DNA from: Aldehydirespirator sp965116965
Lineage (GTDB): Bacteria > Actinomycetota > Acidimicrobiia > Acidimicrobiales > Aldehydirespiratoraceae
Assembly (NCBI GenBank): GCA_965116965.1
Contig: OZ220743.1
Location: forward strand, 1,116,001 to 1,180,000
DNA length: 64,000 bases
Reading direction: 5' to 3'
The translations under genes and the position numbers were made by a program. The notes beneath the pieces are model-generated. The model was not told the DNA's origin. It did not search any database and was given only the letters and a program-made list of their open reading frames with translations. Shown here piece by piece: positions 9,835 to 18,480 of this stretch. Within the stretch, counting starts at the first letter, position 1; every line of letters begins with the position of its first letter.

Positions 9835-12800
9835 TGGACAGCGAACCCGCGCACGCAGAGCTGGAGCGGTACTTCCGCGGCGCCTACCCTGTGTTCGCGA
9901 CCAACCGCCCTGGCCAGGGGCTGCGGGTTGCCGATGCCGTCAACAAGATGTTCGCCACCGCAGCCGAAGCGCTCAAGACCCCGCCATCGGCAGCCATCGC
10001 CGCGCCCTACATCAACCCGGCCGGCTTCGCCATGATCGCGGCGAGCATCAGCGGCTATGACAAGGTCAGGCTCCTGATCGGGGCGCAGCCCGAGCCGTCG
10101 GACCACGGGCTGTTCGACCCAGGCCGTGTCAATGACGCGCTCGCAGGCCTCGACCGGTGGATCGCCGCGGAACGGGACCTGACCGGCTTCACCTACAACG
10201 ACGACCAGACCACACGCCAGATGGTTGCCTGGCTTCGTTCCGCGACCCCAGACGGAAATCCGCGGGTCGAGGTACGGCGTCTCACCAACAGGTTCCTGCA
10301 CGGCAAAGCGTTCATCGTCGAGCACATCGTGAGCCCCGCGGTGCTGGCAGGCTCGTCCAACCTGACCGCCGCCGGCCTCTCAGCCAACGCGGAACTCAAC
10401 ATCGGATACCCCGCATCTGAGAACTGCGAACTCGTGCAGGAATGGTTCGACGAACTCTGGGACCAGGCCGAACCGTATCCGCTCGCAGACATCTACGGCG
10501 CCCGCTTCGAGGAGCACGATCCCCAGACGATCTTCGAGCGGATGCTGCTAGCCGTCTACGGCAGCGTAGACGCCGCCGCAGAAGACCTGGACGACGAGTT
10601 GGGGCTCACGGTGTTCCAAGCCGAGGGCGTCTCTCGGCTGCTGCGGTTCATAGACGACCTCGGCGGAGCGCTGCTCGCGGATGAGCCCGGCCTCGGCAAG
10701 ACATACATGGCAGGTGAGATCGCCCGCCGCTACGCCCGCACGGGTCGCAAAGTCCTGATCATCGCGCCGGCCGCGGTGCGTGACAGCGTCTGGGAGCCGT
10801 GGTTGAAACGCCAGGGAATATCCCGCCGCGTCGGTGTCATGTCCTACACCGAAGCCCGCATCACCTACGAGGACATGTTGCCCGACGACGGCGAACCATC
10901 CCCAGAGCAACTCGACCTGGCCTTCGGCGACTATCAGCTCGTCATCGCCGATGAGGCGCACCACCTACGCAACGCCGGCACCCGCCAACACGACGCCGTC
11001 ACCGAGATCACAACCGCAGGCGCCCGGAAAGACATGCTGCTGGTCACCGCTACCCCGGTCAACAACAGCCTGCGAGACCTCGAACACCTACTCGGACTGT
11101 TCCTCGTGAGCGACGACGCTCTGGCCGCCAAGGGCATCGCCTCATGGAGCCGCAAGGTCCGCGAGGCCATCCGCATGGAAGAGCGTGACGACGCTGTGCC
11201 CGAGGGGTTCCTCTATGACTTGCTCGACCAGGTGACAGTACGCCGATCGCGGCAGTTCATACTCGATAACCCCGCCGCGGAGGGCGACACGATTCGAGGC
11301 TCTGACGGTCAGGAGCAACGGGTTCGGTTCCCCAGTGTTGATTTGCGGCCACGCATCCAATGGGACCTCGGCATGCGCACGAAGCTCGTCGACGACCTCA
11401 TGGCGCACCTAGACGTGGATCTCGCTCATCAAGCCGACGATGAAGCGCCCGCTCTCACCTTCGCCCGCTATGACCTTCCCGGGTTCAGTCTCGACGAGAA
11501 CGAACGCTCCGCACTGGGACGGGACCGGGTGGCTTTGATGAGATGCGCCATCCTCAAACGTCTTGAGTCGTCCCCGTGGGCCATCACGCAGACCCTCAGG
11601 CGCCTGGTCGACAACTACGAGTGGTTCATCTCCGAGCTTGAACGCGGCAGGGTCTACACCGTCAAGGAGATGCGCTTGATTCTTCGCTCGGCAGAGACGG
11701 CCTCAGACGGCGACCCCGCCGATGTCGAAGACCCCGACGAACAAGCCGATGTTGCTGCGCCCCCTGATGAACAGTTGGGCCGGCCCTCATCGGATTTTGA
11801 TGCCGAACGCCTCAACATCGCGGCCCGCGACGACCTGTTCGTGCTGCGGCAGCTGTTGGCGGAAGCCGAGAAGACCACCGGCCCTGCTGCCAGCGCCTAC
11901 CTGGGCGACGGCGCAGGCGATGACAAGATCCGCCGTCTGATCGAGCGTCTGCGCGGCATAGCACGTGCTGGAGCCAATCGTCGCGACAAGCGCAAGGCGA
12001 TCATCTTCACTGAGTTCGCTGATACCGCTGCGTACATACATACGGCGCTGCTCGCCGCGCTCGAAGCCGCTGACGACCAAGATCCCCTCGTCTGCTACCG
12101 CGCCCGCGTTGCTGACCCCATCCACTCCACGGAAGGCGGAAGCGACAAGCGCGATCACAGCATCGCCTCCTTTGCCCCCAAGACAGCCGGCGCAGCTACC
12201 AGCAGCGACCTCTACGACATTCTCGTCACAACAGACGTGCTCGCCGAAGGCGTCAACTTGCACCAAGCGGGCAAAGTGATCAACTACGACCTGCCGTGGA
12301 ACCCGATGCGGCTGGTGCAGCGCCACGGACGCGTCGACAGGATCGGCTCAACGCACGCCAGCGTCGAGATAGACGTCTTCGCTCCCGCCGAACGTCTCGA
12401 TTCGATGCTCAAACTGATGGCGAAGATCGAAAAGAAGCTCGGTTTGGCGCACGCGACCCTTGGTGTGCCGGAGACCATCCCAGACATGCCCGGAGGCGGG
12501 CAGGGTCAACTCTTCCAAGACGGACCCGACGGGCTCGAAGTCGCCGCGGGCATCCTTGCCGGCGACGACCGATGGCTGGTACGCCGCGGCAGCGACACCA
12601 CCTCGCTGGGGGAGCGGTGGCGCATGGCGCTCACCCGCATGCAAGACCCGGAGGCCGTCACCAGCTTGCCTGCGGCGGCTGGATCCGGGTTCGTCTCAGG
12701 TGAGGTCCGCGTCCCTGCGTTCGTGTTCTGCGCCCAGATCACAGCTGGCGACGAGACCCACACACGGATGGTCTCCGTCACCGCCGATCCCCAGACATGG

Positions 12801-13286
12801 CAACCCACGAGCCTGTACGACACCTCCACCCTCAACTGCCTGCGCGCCGCCGATCCCCGAGACGGAGCCCGCCTTCTCGACTCGAACGTCTATCCGGCCG
12901 TGTACACAGCCTGGGACCGATGCCGGAACCACATTGTCGAACAGAACGCCCAAGCGCTCCGAGAAGCCGCCGCAGTGCGGCTACCCAAGCCGATGCGCGA
13001 CGCCATGACGATCATCCAGCGATCATCGGCACTGGGAGCCCATCAACGAGAACGACTGCTGCGCGCGTACAACACAATGCCCTCGCGAATGGTGCAGAAC
13101 AGAGTCCGGGCCACGCTCAGACGGGCTGGCGACGAGCCGTCTGATCACACCGCTGAACGGCTCGCGTTGCTCGCAGAACGGCTTGGGCTAAGTGCCCAAG
13201 CCGCCCGGTCGGCCGTACCGAGGCCGATCGCCGCCGAGAACGTACGCCTCATCGCCTGGCTGGCCATCAAGCCAGAGGCTCTTTGA
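9834..13286 (+). CDS. Phospholipase-D-like / SNF2 helicase fusion protein
   Basis: This 1,150-residue protein has two parts. The N-terminal ~230 residues are PLD-like, with HGKAFIVE near residue 156 and GSSNLTAAGL near 173. The usual HxKxxxxD motif has Glu in place of the last Asp, so nuclease activity is uncertain. From about residue 270 there is an SNF2-type helicase: Walker A DEPGLGKTY near 283, ADEAHHL near 373, TATPVNN near 405, LAEGVNLHQA in the second RecA domain and QRHGRVDRIGS near 829. The last ~250 residues are unassigned. Coupling by TGATG to the second specificity ORF makes it part of the same operon. Helicases of this type are partners of PglX-like methylases in DISARM-like and other restriction systems. 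Confidence 0.88.
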   Translation: MDSEPAHAELERYFRGAYPVFATNRPGQGLRVADAVNKMFATAAEALKTPPSAAIAAPYINPAGFAMIAASISGYDKVRLLIGAQPEPSDHGLFDPGRVNDALAGLDRWIAAERDLTGFTYNDDQTTRQMVAWLRSATPDGNPRVEVRRLTNRFLHGKAFIVEHIVSPAVLAGSSNLTAAGLSANAELNIGYPASENCELVQEWFDELWDQAEPYPLADIYGARFEEHDPQTIFERMLLAVYGSVDAAAEDLDDELGLTVFQAEGVSRLLRFIDDLGGALLADEPGLGKTYMAGEIARRYARTGRKVLIIAPAAVRDSVWEPWLKRQGISRRVGVMSYTEARITYEDMLPDDGEPSPEQLDLAFGDYQLVIADEAHHLRNAGTRQHDAVTEITTAGARKDMLLVTATPVNNSLRDLEHLLGLFLVSDDALAAKGIASWSRKVREAIRMEERDDAVPEGFLYDLLDQVTVRRSRQFILDNPAAEGDTIRGSDGQEQRVRFPSVDLRPRIQWDLGMRTKLVDDLMAHLDVDLAHQADDEAPALTFARYDLPGFSLDENERSALGRDRVALMRCAILKRLESSPWAITQTLRRLVDNYEWFISELERGRVYTVKEMRLILRSAETASDGDPADVEDPDEQADVAAPPDEQLGRPSSDFDAERLNIAARDDLFVLRQLLAEAEKTTGPAASAYLGDGAGDDKIRRLIERLRGIARAGANRRDKRKAIIFTEFADTAAYIHTALLAALEAADDQDPLVCYRARVADPIHSTEGGSDKRDHSIASFAPKTAGAATSSDLYDILVTTDVLAEGVNLHQAGKVINYDLPWNPMRLVQRHGRVDRIGSTHASVEIDVFAPAERLDSMLKLMAKIEKKLGLAHATLGVPETIPDMPGGGQGQLFQDGPDGLEVAAGILAGDDRWLVRRGSDTTSLGERWRMALTRMQDPEAVTSLPAAAGSGFVSGEVRVPAFVFCAQITAGDETHTRMVSVTADPQTWQPTSLYDTSTLNCLRAADPRDGARLLDSNVYPAVYTAWDRCRNHIVEQNAQALREAAAVRLPKPMRDAMTIIQRSSALGAHQRERLLRAYNTMPSRMVQNRVRATLRRAGDEPSDHTAERLALLAERLGLSAQAARSAVPRPIAAENVRLIAWLAIKPEAL

Positions 13287-13343
13287 CATGACGACCGTGC
13301 GCGACTGTCATCTCAGAAGTAGCCGGTCGAGACGAGGGGAGCG

Positions 13344-14294
13344 GTGAGTCCTATGGTCGAAGTTGCATCGTTGGATGAGGTGCCGTTGCGCGAGGTGTGG
13401 CCGGATGAGGCCCACGACTTCACGCCGTGGCTGGCTGAGAACCCAGAACACCTCAGCCAGGCGCTCCGCATGGACTTGGAGCTAGAAGGGTCTGAGGTCA
13501 CCGTCGGGCCCTTCTCCGCGGATGTCGTTCTGCGGGATGCGAACACCGGCCAGCGCGTGGTCGTCGAGAACTACCTGGAGACGACCGATCACGACCACCT
13601 CGGCAAGCTGATCACCTACGCAGCGGGGCTGGAAGCGCACTGGGCCGTGCTCGTCGCAAAGACATTCCGTCCCGAACACCGGTCCGCGCTCATCTGGCTC
13701 AACTCGATCTCCGGCGAGGACAGCGGTTTCTTCGGGATCGAGGTTCACGCAGTCCGTATCGGCGACTCGCCCGCGGCGGTCCAGTTGAGCGTGGTCGTGG
13801 AGCCCGATGACTTCTCACGGCAAGCCCGCGCCGGGGCCAAGGCAATGACCGAGACCCAAGCTCTCTACACCGACTGGTGGGCTGAGTTCCTCCCCGCTTT
13901 TCACGATGCGCACCCGGGTTGGGGCAGCGCCCGCACACCTTCGTATGCGAACTGGATGAACTTCCCCAGCGGGAGGGGCGGCGTCCGCTACGGCCTCAGC
14001 TTCGCCTTTCCCGCCGGCGCCTCGAACTACAGCCTCAGAGCGGAGGTGTACGTCGACGACGGAGAGTCGATGTACCCGTTGTTGGAGGCTCAACGCCCGC
14101 GCATCGAGGGTGCATGCAGTAGTGATCTCGAATGGGAGTCGCTTGAGGATGCCAGAGCTTCACGAGTCGCTGTGTACCTCGATCCTGCGGACCCAGCAGA
14201 TCGCGCCAAGTGGCCGGAGTATCGAGCCTGGGCTATCGAGACTCTCGGCGAGTTGCGACGGGCGTTCTCCGGCCCGATCAAGAGCCTGCCCTGA
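13344..14294 (+). CDS. DUF4268-type protein with PD-(D/E)XK-like N-terminus
   Basis: This 316-residue protein (GTG 13344; ATG 13353 is the alternative, 11 bases after AGGGGAG). The N-terminal half contains FTPWLAENPEHLSQAL, then VGPFSADVVLRDANTGQRVV and VENYLETTDHDHLGKLITYA. This is the pattern of DUF4268/nuclease-fold proteins, where the sequence usually reads IExQLxxTDHDHLGQ. The second half (DWWAEFLPAF..., NWMNFPSGRGGVRYGLSFAF) matches the DUF4268 domain. It lies 57 bases after the helicase gene in the same direction and is probably the effector or accessory nuclease of the cassette. Catalytic competence cannot be judged by eye. Confidence 0.75.
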   Translation: MSPMVEVASLDEVPLREVWPDEAHDFTPWLAENPEHLSQALRMDLELEGSEVTVGPFSADVVLRDANTGQRVVVENYLETTDHDHLGKLITYAAGLEAHWAVLVAKTFRPEHRSALIWLNSISGEDSGFFGIEVHAVRIGDSPAAVQLSVVVEPDDFSRQARAGAKAMTETQALYTDWWAEFLPAFHDAHPGWGSARTPSYANWMNFPSGRGGVRYGLSFAFPAGASNYSLRAEVYVDDGESMYPLLEAQRPRIEGACSSDLEWESLEDARASRVAVYLDPADPADRAKWPEYRAWAIETLGELRRAFSGPIKSLP

Positions 14295-14322
14295 GGGCCG
14301 CTACCCGGGACCTTTCTGCGAC

Positions 14323-14455
14323 GCGCGTTCAGGAATCTCCCGATTCGCGTTCCAAGATCCGGCGATTAGCGTTCCGGCCGGGACCTAGTGAACGCCTCTG
14401 ACCTCTACGTTTGTGATTTCGCGCCAGCCCCTACTCGGGCGGGCTGGCGCGAAAT
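14323..14455 (+). repeat. Direct repeat copy B with a perfect 14-bp hairpin at its end
   Basis: This is the right-hand counterpart of 3921-4040: three GTTC(C)-type motifs, then a 29-base block at 14415-14443 identical to 4012-4040. Here the block is completed by its inverted complement. ATTTCGCGCCAGCC (14416-14429) pairs with GGCTGGCGCGAAAT (14442-14455) around a 12-base loop. In copy A the right arm is degraded. The rest of the 14295-14617 gap shows nothing else I can support. The hairpin could be an element end or a bidirectional terminator. Confidence 0.75.
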
Positions 14456-14617
14456 TCGGCTGGGTTGGTTGTGGACACCGATGAGGCTATCTGGGGCAGG
14501 CCGCTCGGCGGGTTGGCCGCTGGTGTGGTGCGGTGGGCGTCCACAAGGAGCGCACGAGGCATCGCCGACAGTTGGTGGAGTCGTGGACGGCGCCCAGTGG
14601 GCTAGGGTCCCGTCGTT

Positions 14618-15658
14618 ATGCAGCCGCGTCGCCGGAACACGCTCGGTGCGGCGTGCATCGCCGGGGCCGCCGTCGCCTACTCGCTGATCCCGCTGCCGAT
14701 CCGGTTCGCGGGCGAGGGCTTCTCCGTTCTGGTACTGGGCACGCTCATGGAGTCGGCTTGCGCGACGCTGCTGCTGATCTCGCTGGCTGTGTCGGCCAGG
14801 CCCGTGCTGGGAGTGGGCCCGCTCCAGGCGATGCGTCCAGCACGGCTCGTGGCGTTGCCTCCCGTCGGGCTGGCAGGCCCGCGTCCGGGCGTGCTCTTGG
14901 CGATGCTGCTGATCACGGCGCCCAATGTCCTGCTGTATGCCGGCACGGCGGCCCTGCTGCCGCTCGTGGTGCTGTCCTGCTTCTCGGACGGCCTGGACGT
15001 CGTGCCCCAGTCCCTTCTGATCGCGCGCTGGAGCGGCAGCCACAGAAGCATCTCGACCCGCAGCGCCACCATGATGTGCGGGCTGCCGATCGCGGTGGCC
15101 GCTGTCATTTGGAGTCAGACCGCCCCCGGCCAGATCGAGGGAGGATCGTGGCAGAAAACGGCAGTCGGGTTGGTGCTGGGGGTGCTGACCACGGCGACAT
15201 ACGCCGTGCGGCCGTCGGCAGGGATCATCTACGGCGACCGCAGCGCCCTGGCCCGGCGCTCCGGACGCAGCGCGGCGTCCGCCAAGGAGTACCTCGTCGC
15301 CCTGTGGTGGTCGACGTTCGCCGCCTCGGCGGTCAGCGTTCCGATCGCGGCCGCGGTTGGGCTGACGTTCGCCTTCGGTGGATTGGGAGCCACCCGCTCG
15401 GCGGCCTTCGGGGCAGTGTCCGGACTGATCATGGGTTGCGCCCGCCTGCTGCACCGGGCGGGCAACATCGTCACTGCCGACACGCGCGTCAACAGTCTGC
15501 TCTACGCATCGCCGGCGCTGGCAGCCATATGGCTGATGATCGCAGGCGACCCCATCTACCAGCCTGTGCTGTTCGCCTGCGGCATGGCGGTCATCTTCGG
15601 ACTCAACGCGGCCATCGCAGCAGACCGCGGCGAGCAGGAATCAGTCCAGCCGCAGTAA
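14618..15658 (+). CDS. DMT/EamA-like multi-pass membrane protein
   Basis: This 346-residue hydrophobic protein has about ten predicted membrane segments, e.g. GAACIAGAAVAYSLIPLPI, LLAMLLITAPNVLLYAGTA, TAVGLVLGVLTTATYAV and VLFACGMAVIFGLNAAI. The size and ten-segment layout suit a drug/metabolite transporter-type permease, but no family motif is decisive and the substrate is unknown. The ATG follows a GTCCCGTCGTT leader without a clear ribosome site. It stands alone between the defence cassette and the convergent Tad operon. Confidence 0.6.
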   Translation: MQPRRRNTLGAACIAGAAVAYSLIPLPIRFAGEGFSVLVLGTLMESACATLLLISLAVSARPVLGVGPLQAMRPARLVALPPVGLAGPRPGVLLAMLLITAPNVLLYAGTAALLPLVVLSCFSDGLDVVPQSLLIARWSGSHRSISTRSATMMCGLPIAVAAVIWSQTAPGQIEGGSWQKTAVGLVLGVLTTATYAVRPSAGIIYGDRSALARRSGRSAASAKEYLVALWWSTFAASAVSVPIAAAVGLTFAFGGLGATRSAAFGAVSGLIMGCARLLHRAGNIVTADTRVNSLLYASPALAAIWLMIAGDPIYQPVLFACGMAVIFGLNAAIAADRGEQESVQPQ

Positions 15659-15681
15659 TGCCTCTGTCCTGACTCGGGCTG

Positions 15682-15792
15682 GGTTGCCGGGAAGGCGGCG
15701 AGGGATCACTTCCGCTGCCCGACCAGCGGGCGATGCCGTGCTCCTCGGTGAGGCGGTTGCCGGGAAGGCGGCGAGGGATCACTTCCGCTGCC
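15682..15792. repeat. 38-bp direct repeat, two copies 73 bp apart
   Basis: Bases 15682-15719 and 15755-15792 are the same 38-base sequence beginning GGTTGCCGGGAAGGCGGCG and ending CTTCCGCTGCC. They sit between the convergent transporter and Tad operon ends. No gene is evident in 15659-15858. The function is unknown; it may be a short local duplication. Confidence 0.8.
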
Positions 15793-15858
15793 GTGGAACT
15801 CCCGGGCGGACGGCGTCGAAGGGGCGGTTGCGGAGGCTCGGCCGCGGCGCGCTCGAGG

Positions 15859-16218
15859 TCAGCAGGGGCCGAGGGCGGTGGCAGCGCGGGTCTTGAGGCT
15901 AGCGCCCAGCCCCTCGTCGTAGGCGACTACCCGTTCAGCGGTCGCGGGGGTCAGGCCCTTCCACAGCACCGGCGCCCAGGCCACCCGCGCCGTCACGACC
16001 ACGCCGGCGTCGGCGGCGGCGCAGGCGTCGATGCTGGTGGACTCGGGCGGGGCGCAGCCCTCGTGGGTGATGCAGCTGGTCACGAAGGCGGCCGCGGCGT
16101 GCTCAGCCCGTATCTCGGCCAGGTCCGCGGCCGCGGCGTAAGCCGCGTGATCCTGTAGCGACATCGCCATGGCGGTGACCATGGCGGCCAGCATCAGCAT
16201 CAGCACCGGGACGGTCAT
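15859..16218 (-). CDS. TadE-like / secretion-helper membrane protein 3
   Basis: This 119-residue protein is the last gene of the Tad operon. It has one N-terminal membrane segment (MTVPVLMLMLAAMVTAMAM) and a short extracytoplasmic region with paired Cys (CITHEGC). The ribosome site AGGAGG lies five bases before the ATG. One N-terminal hydrophobic helix plus a small exported domain is the layout of minor pseudopilins (TadE/TadF/TadG-like or Rv3654c/Rv3655c-like). The family call is inferred from position and architecture, not from a motif. Confidence 0.6.
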   Translation of the reverse strand: MTVPVLMLMLAAMVTAMAMSLQDHAAYAAAADLAEIRAEHAAAAFVTSCITHEGCAPPESTSIDACAAADAGVVVTARVAWAPVLWKGLTPATAERVVAYDEGLGASLKTRAATALGPC

Positions 16219-16227
16219 CCAGGCCTC

Positions 16228-16602
16228 CTACGAGGTCGGGCAGGCGACCCGGACGTGCGTCGACACAGCCGGCCGGTGCTGGGCGTAGCCGGCGAAGCAC
16301 ACCCGGTTGCGGGCCGGCGGACCCGGCACCTCACAGGCGACCGTGACTGCGGCCGACTGGCCCGTGTCGATGTGGTTGAGAGACGTACCGGTCTGAGCGC
16401 ACGCGGACAGCGTCGCGCCCAGGGCGACCCTCTCCGCGGCGTCGGGTACCGAGCCTCTAGCGTCGGCGGCTGCCTGGGCGGCCAACTCAGCCGCGACGGC
16501 CGAACGGGCCTGAGCGTTGGAGAAGCTGCCGGTGAACGCCACCGCCCACAAGGCCAGCGCGACGACCGGCGCGGCCAGCACCAGCGCCACGGCCTCATCC
16601 AT
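16228..16602 (-). CDS. TadE-like minor pilin 2
   Basis: This 124-residue protein starts MDEAVALVLAAPVVALALWA. It has a membrane helix and an exported Ala-rich region (ARSAVAAELAAQAAADARG), then a domain with several Cys. The early acidic residue followed by a hydrophobic helix is typical of TadE-like pseudopilins. It ends nine bases before the next gene's start in the same operon. Confidence 0.6.
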   Translation of the reverse strand: MDEAVALVLAAPVVALALWAVAFTGSFSNAQARSAVAAELAAQAAADARGSVPDAAERVALGATLSACAQTGTSLNHIDTGQSAAVTVACEVPGPPARNRVCFAGYAQHRPAVSTHVRVACPTS

Positions 16603-16762
16603 CAGGCGGTCCCGCCTGCATCAAGGCTCCGGCTGGCACGCCTGTCAACAAACACGCGCGCGCGTGGCTCCCGTCCAAACATGTAGAGAAACGCGTCGTA
16701 TGCGGGCAAGACTGGCATAGAGAACCTCAGCTCAACCCCGACGATGGCTGGTGGACAGAGCG

Positions 16763-17179
16763 CTAGCACGGCGCTTCGACCACCCATCCGGTGGCGTAGG
16801 CGGCTCGGGACGGCCGGCAGGCCACCGCAGTGGCCTCCAGCCATCTGCGGGCCCCGGCCGCGCCGACGGTGACCGCGGCCACCACCGTGCACGACGGCTC
16901 GGCGATCAGCGTGTACTCCGTGGCTGTGGCGGCCGATCGGGCCCCGGTGCGGGCCGCGGCGGCCCGGGCCGCGGCCTCCTCGGCATCGGCCCATGCGGTG
17001 TGGGTGTCGGTGCAGTCCCAGCCGGTGCCGTCCAGGACCTGTGCGGCCGCGGTGGCCGCGGCCACCGCGGCGGTGGCCGCGGTGATACGGGCCAGCTGGT
17101 GGAGGTAGACGCCGAAGCTGACCGCCACCACCACGAAGATCATCGCGGTGGTGCGCAGCACCGCGAAGGCGGTGTCCAT
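16763..17179 (-). CDS. TadE-like minor pilin 1
   Basis: This 138-residue protein has an N-terminal helix (TTAMIFVVVAVSFGVYLHQL), then a very Ala-rich helical region and two Cys pairs (GWDC, EPSC, VACR). The size, topology and location downstream of tadC suggest a TadE/TadG-like minor pilin. The 160-base gap to the next gene contains no further gene that I can support. Confidence 0.55.
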   Translation of the reverse strand: MDTAFAVLRTTAMIFVVVAVSFGVYLHQLARITAATAAVAAATAAAQVLDGTGWDCTDTHTAWADAEEAAARAAAARTGARSAATATEYTLIAEPSCTVVAAVTVGAAGARRWLEATAVACRPSRAAYATGWVVEAPC

Positions 17180-17218
17180 CGGCGATGGCCGGCCGGGCGC
17201 TCGGCGAGAACGGTGCGA

Positions 17219-17425
17219 CTACGAGCACGTCTTGGTGGTGCTGTTCCAGGTACCGCCGACCGCAGTGCACAGGTTCTCGTGCTTGATCTGCGACTTGTCG
17301 GTGTCGGGGTTCTTCTCGGTCGTGGGAGTGTTGTTGCCGACGATCTGCCAGGTGAACAGCACCACCGCGGCGGTGATGGCGATGGTGGCGGCGAGCATGA
17401 TGATCTTGGCGACCGGTGAGTCCAT
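17219..17425 (-). CDS. Small single-helix protein, candidate pilin
   Basis: This 68-residue protein begins MDSPVAKIIMLAATIAITAA and continues VVLFTWQIVGNN, one membrane helix, followed by ~35 exposed residues with two Cys (NLCTAVGGTW, KTCS). It sits between tadC and the TadE-like genes, where Flp pilin genes are common. The Flp processing motif (G followed by E-Y) is not evident, so pilin identity is inference. The ribosome-site-like AAAGGAGACAAG precedes the ATG. Confidence 0.55.
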   Translation of the reverse strand: MDSPVAKIIMLAATIAITAAVVLFTWQIVGNNTPTTEKNPDTDKSQIKHENLCTAVGGTWNSTTKTCS

Positions 17426-17480
17426 GAGCTTGTCTCCTTTGCGAGGTTGCGAAACTGTCTGGAAGGGCGAGGAGCAGGGC

Positions 17481-18203
17481 TCACACGCCGATTTGAACGC
17501 TGGCCAGCAGCGCGATCACCACGACTGCGCTGGCAGTCACCGCCACGAGCGTGCCGGTGCCGGCCACGGCGCGGCCCAGGGCCTCGATGCGGACCCGGCG
17601 ATGGTCCTCGAGGGCGTGCACGGCCTGGACGATGAGCCGGTCGATCAAACCGGTGGCCGCAGCCCCGCCCCGCTCCGCGGCGGCCAGCGTTCCCACCAGC
17701 GTCTCGGCCGGGGAGCCGGCGAAGTGGGTCGACGCCGCGCCGAGAGGATCGTGCCCGGATGCGAGAGCCAGGTTGATGCTGGTGGCGGCGGGTGCGAAGG
17801 CGGGCGCCTCCACCCGCTCGGCGGCCTCCACCGCGGCGTCGTTGATGGGACGGCCCGCGGCCACGTACAGGCGGATGCGGCGCAGCCACTCGAGCAGGGC
17901 GGCGTCACGGCGGGCCCGGTAGCCCGACAGCACCATCGTGCGCAGCACCGGCGCGGTCGCTGCGGGCACCCACACCGACGCGGCCACTGCGGTCAGGGCA
18001 CCGGCCCGGAAGCCCGCCAGGACTGTCCCAGCCACCACGATCAACCCGGTGGCCAGCACAGTGGCCACCACAGAAGCGGTCCGCAGCCGGGCCGGGGGCC
18101 ACCCCGCAGCCGCGAGCTCCACGGTGTTGGCCCTTCGGGTCGGGGTGGCGAGCACCAGCCGAATGGCCGCCCCCGCGCCGGATACGGCGACGAGCCAGAT
18201 CAC
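17481..18203 (-). CDS. tadC: TadC-like type II/IV secretion inner-membrane protein (T2SSF)
   Basis: This 240-residue polytopic protein of the Tad pilus platform starts at GTG 18203 (VIWLVAVSGAGAAIRL), which overlaps the preceding small ORF stop as GTGA. The longer open frame upstream runs through the tandem repeats and is less likely. The T2SSF-type core is seen as RRDAALLEWLRRIRLYVAAG, then INDAAVEAAERV, and a glycine-rich GHDPLGAAS...AETLVGTLAAAERGG. Hydrophobic segments flank it on both sides. Confidence 0.78.
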   Translation of the reverse strand: MIWLVAVSGAGAAIRLVLATPTRRANTVELAAAGWPPARLRTASVVATVLATGLIVVAGTVLAGFRAGALTAVAASVWVPAATAPVLRTMVLSGYRARRDAALLEWLRRIRLYVAAGRPINDAAVEAAERVEAPAFAPAATSINLALASGHDPLGAASTHFAGSPAETLVGTLAAAERGGAAATGLIDRLIVQAVHALEDHRRVRIEALGRAVAGTGTLVAVTASAVVVIALLASVQIGV

Positions 18204-18475
18204 AGCAGGCCTCCCTGTGCACCGGACGCTCCCGCGGGCAGGTCCGACCGAGGCGCGCCGCGGGGGCGAGCGATGGACGCTTCGGCGGGTGGCGCCGAAC
18301 GCGAGTCTCGGCGGGCCTGCGGTGTAGTCATTGCAGCGACACGGCTTGTGAAGAGCGGGAAGCCCTCCACGAGTGAGTCTCGCCGGGTCTGCGGCGCCGT
18401 CATTGCAGCGATCCATGCCGACACCGGCTGGGACCCGCCGACGAGTGAGTCTCGCCGGGTCTGCGGCGCCGTCAT
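18200..18475 (-). CDS. Small ORF built from three 24-residue repeats between tadB and tadC
   Basis: This 91-residue reading frame starts at an ATG overlapping the tadB stop (ATGA) and its stop overlaps the tadC GTG (GTGA), so it lies exactly in the operon's coupling register. It reads MTAPQTRRDSLV twice and MTTPQARRDSR once, each preceded by IAA/VAA. Every repeat therefore begins with a possible ATG start. The tail is Ala/Pro/Arg-rich without structure. It may be a real small protein, or a repeat expansion that preserves translational coupling. Confidence 0.45.
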   Translation of the reverse strand: MTAPQTRRDSLVGGSQPVSAWIAAMTAPQTRRDSLVEGFPLFTSRVAAMTTPQARRDSRSAPPAEASIARPRGAPRSDLPAGASGAQGGLL

Positions 18476-18480
18476 TGCAG
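18303..18480 (-). repeat. 72-bp tandem repeat, three copies, spanning the end of tadB
   Basis: Cores at 18303-18336, 18375-18408 and 18447-18480 share the pattern GAGTCTCGCCGGGTCTGCG and GTCATTGCAG on the plus strand; the left copy is diverged. The right-hand copy contains the tadB stop codon. The intervals between cores are unrelated in sequence. The period is a multiple of three, so the small ORF stays open. Confidence 0.85.

Noticed and set aside
18204..18416. Longer TadC starting within the repeats
   Set aside because: The added N-terminus is repeat-derived Arg/Pro-rich sequence, while GTG 18203 gives a normal membrane start in GTGA overlap with the preceding ORF.
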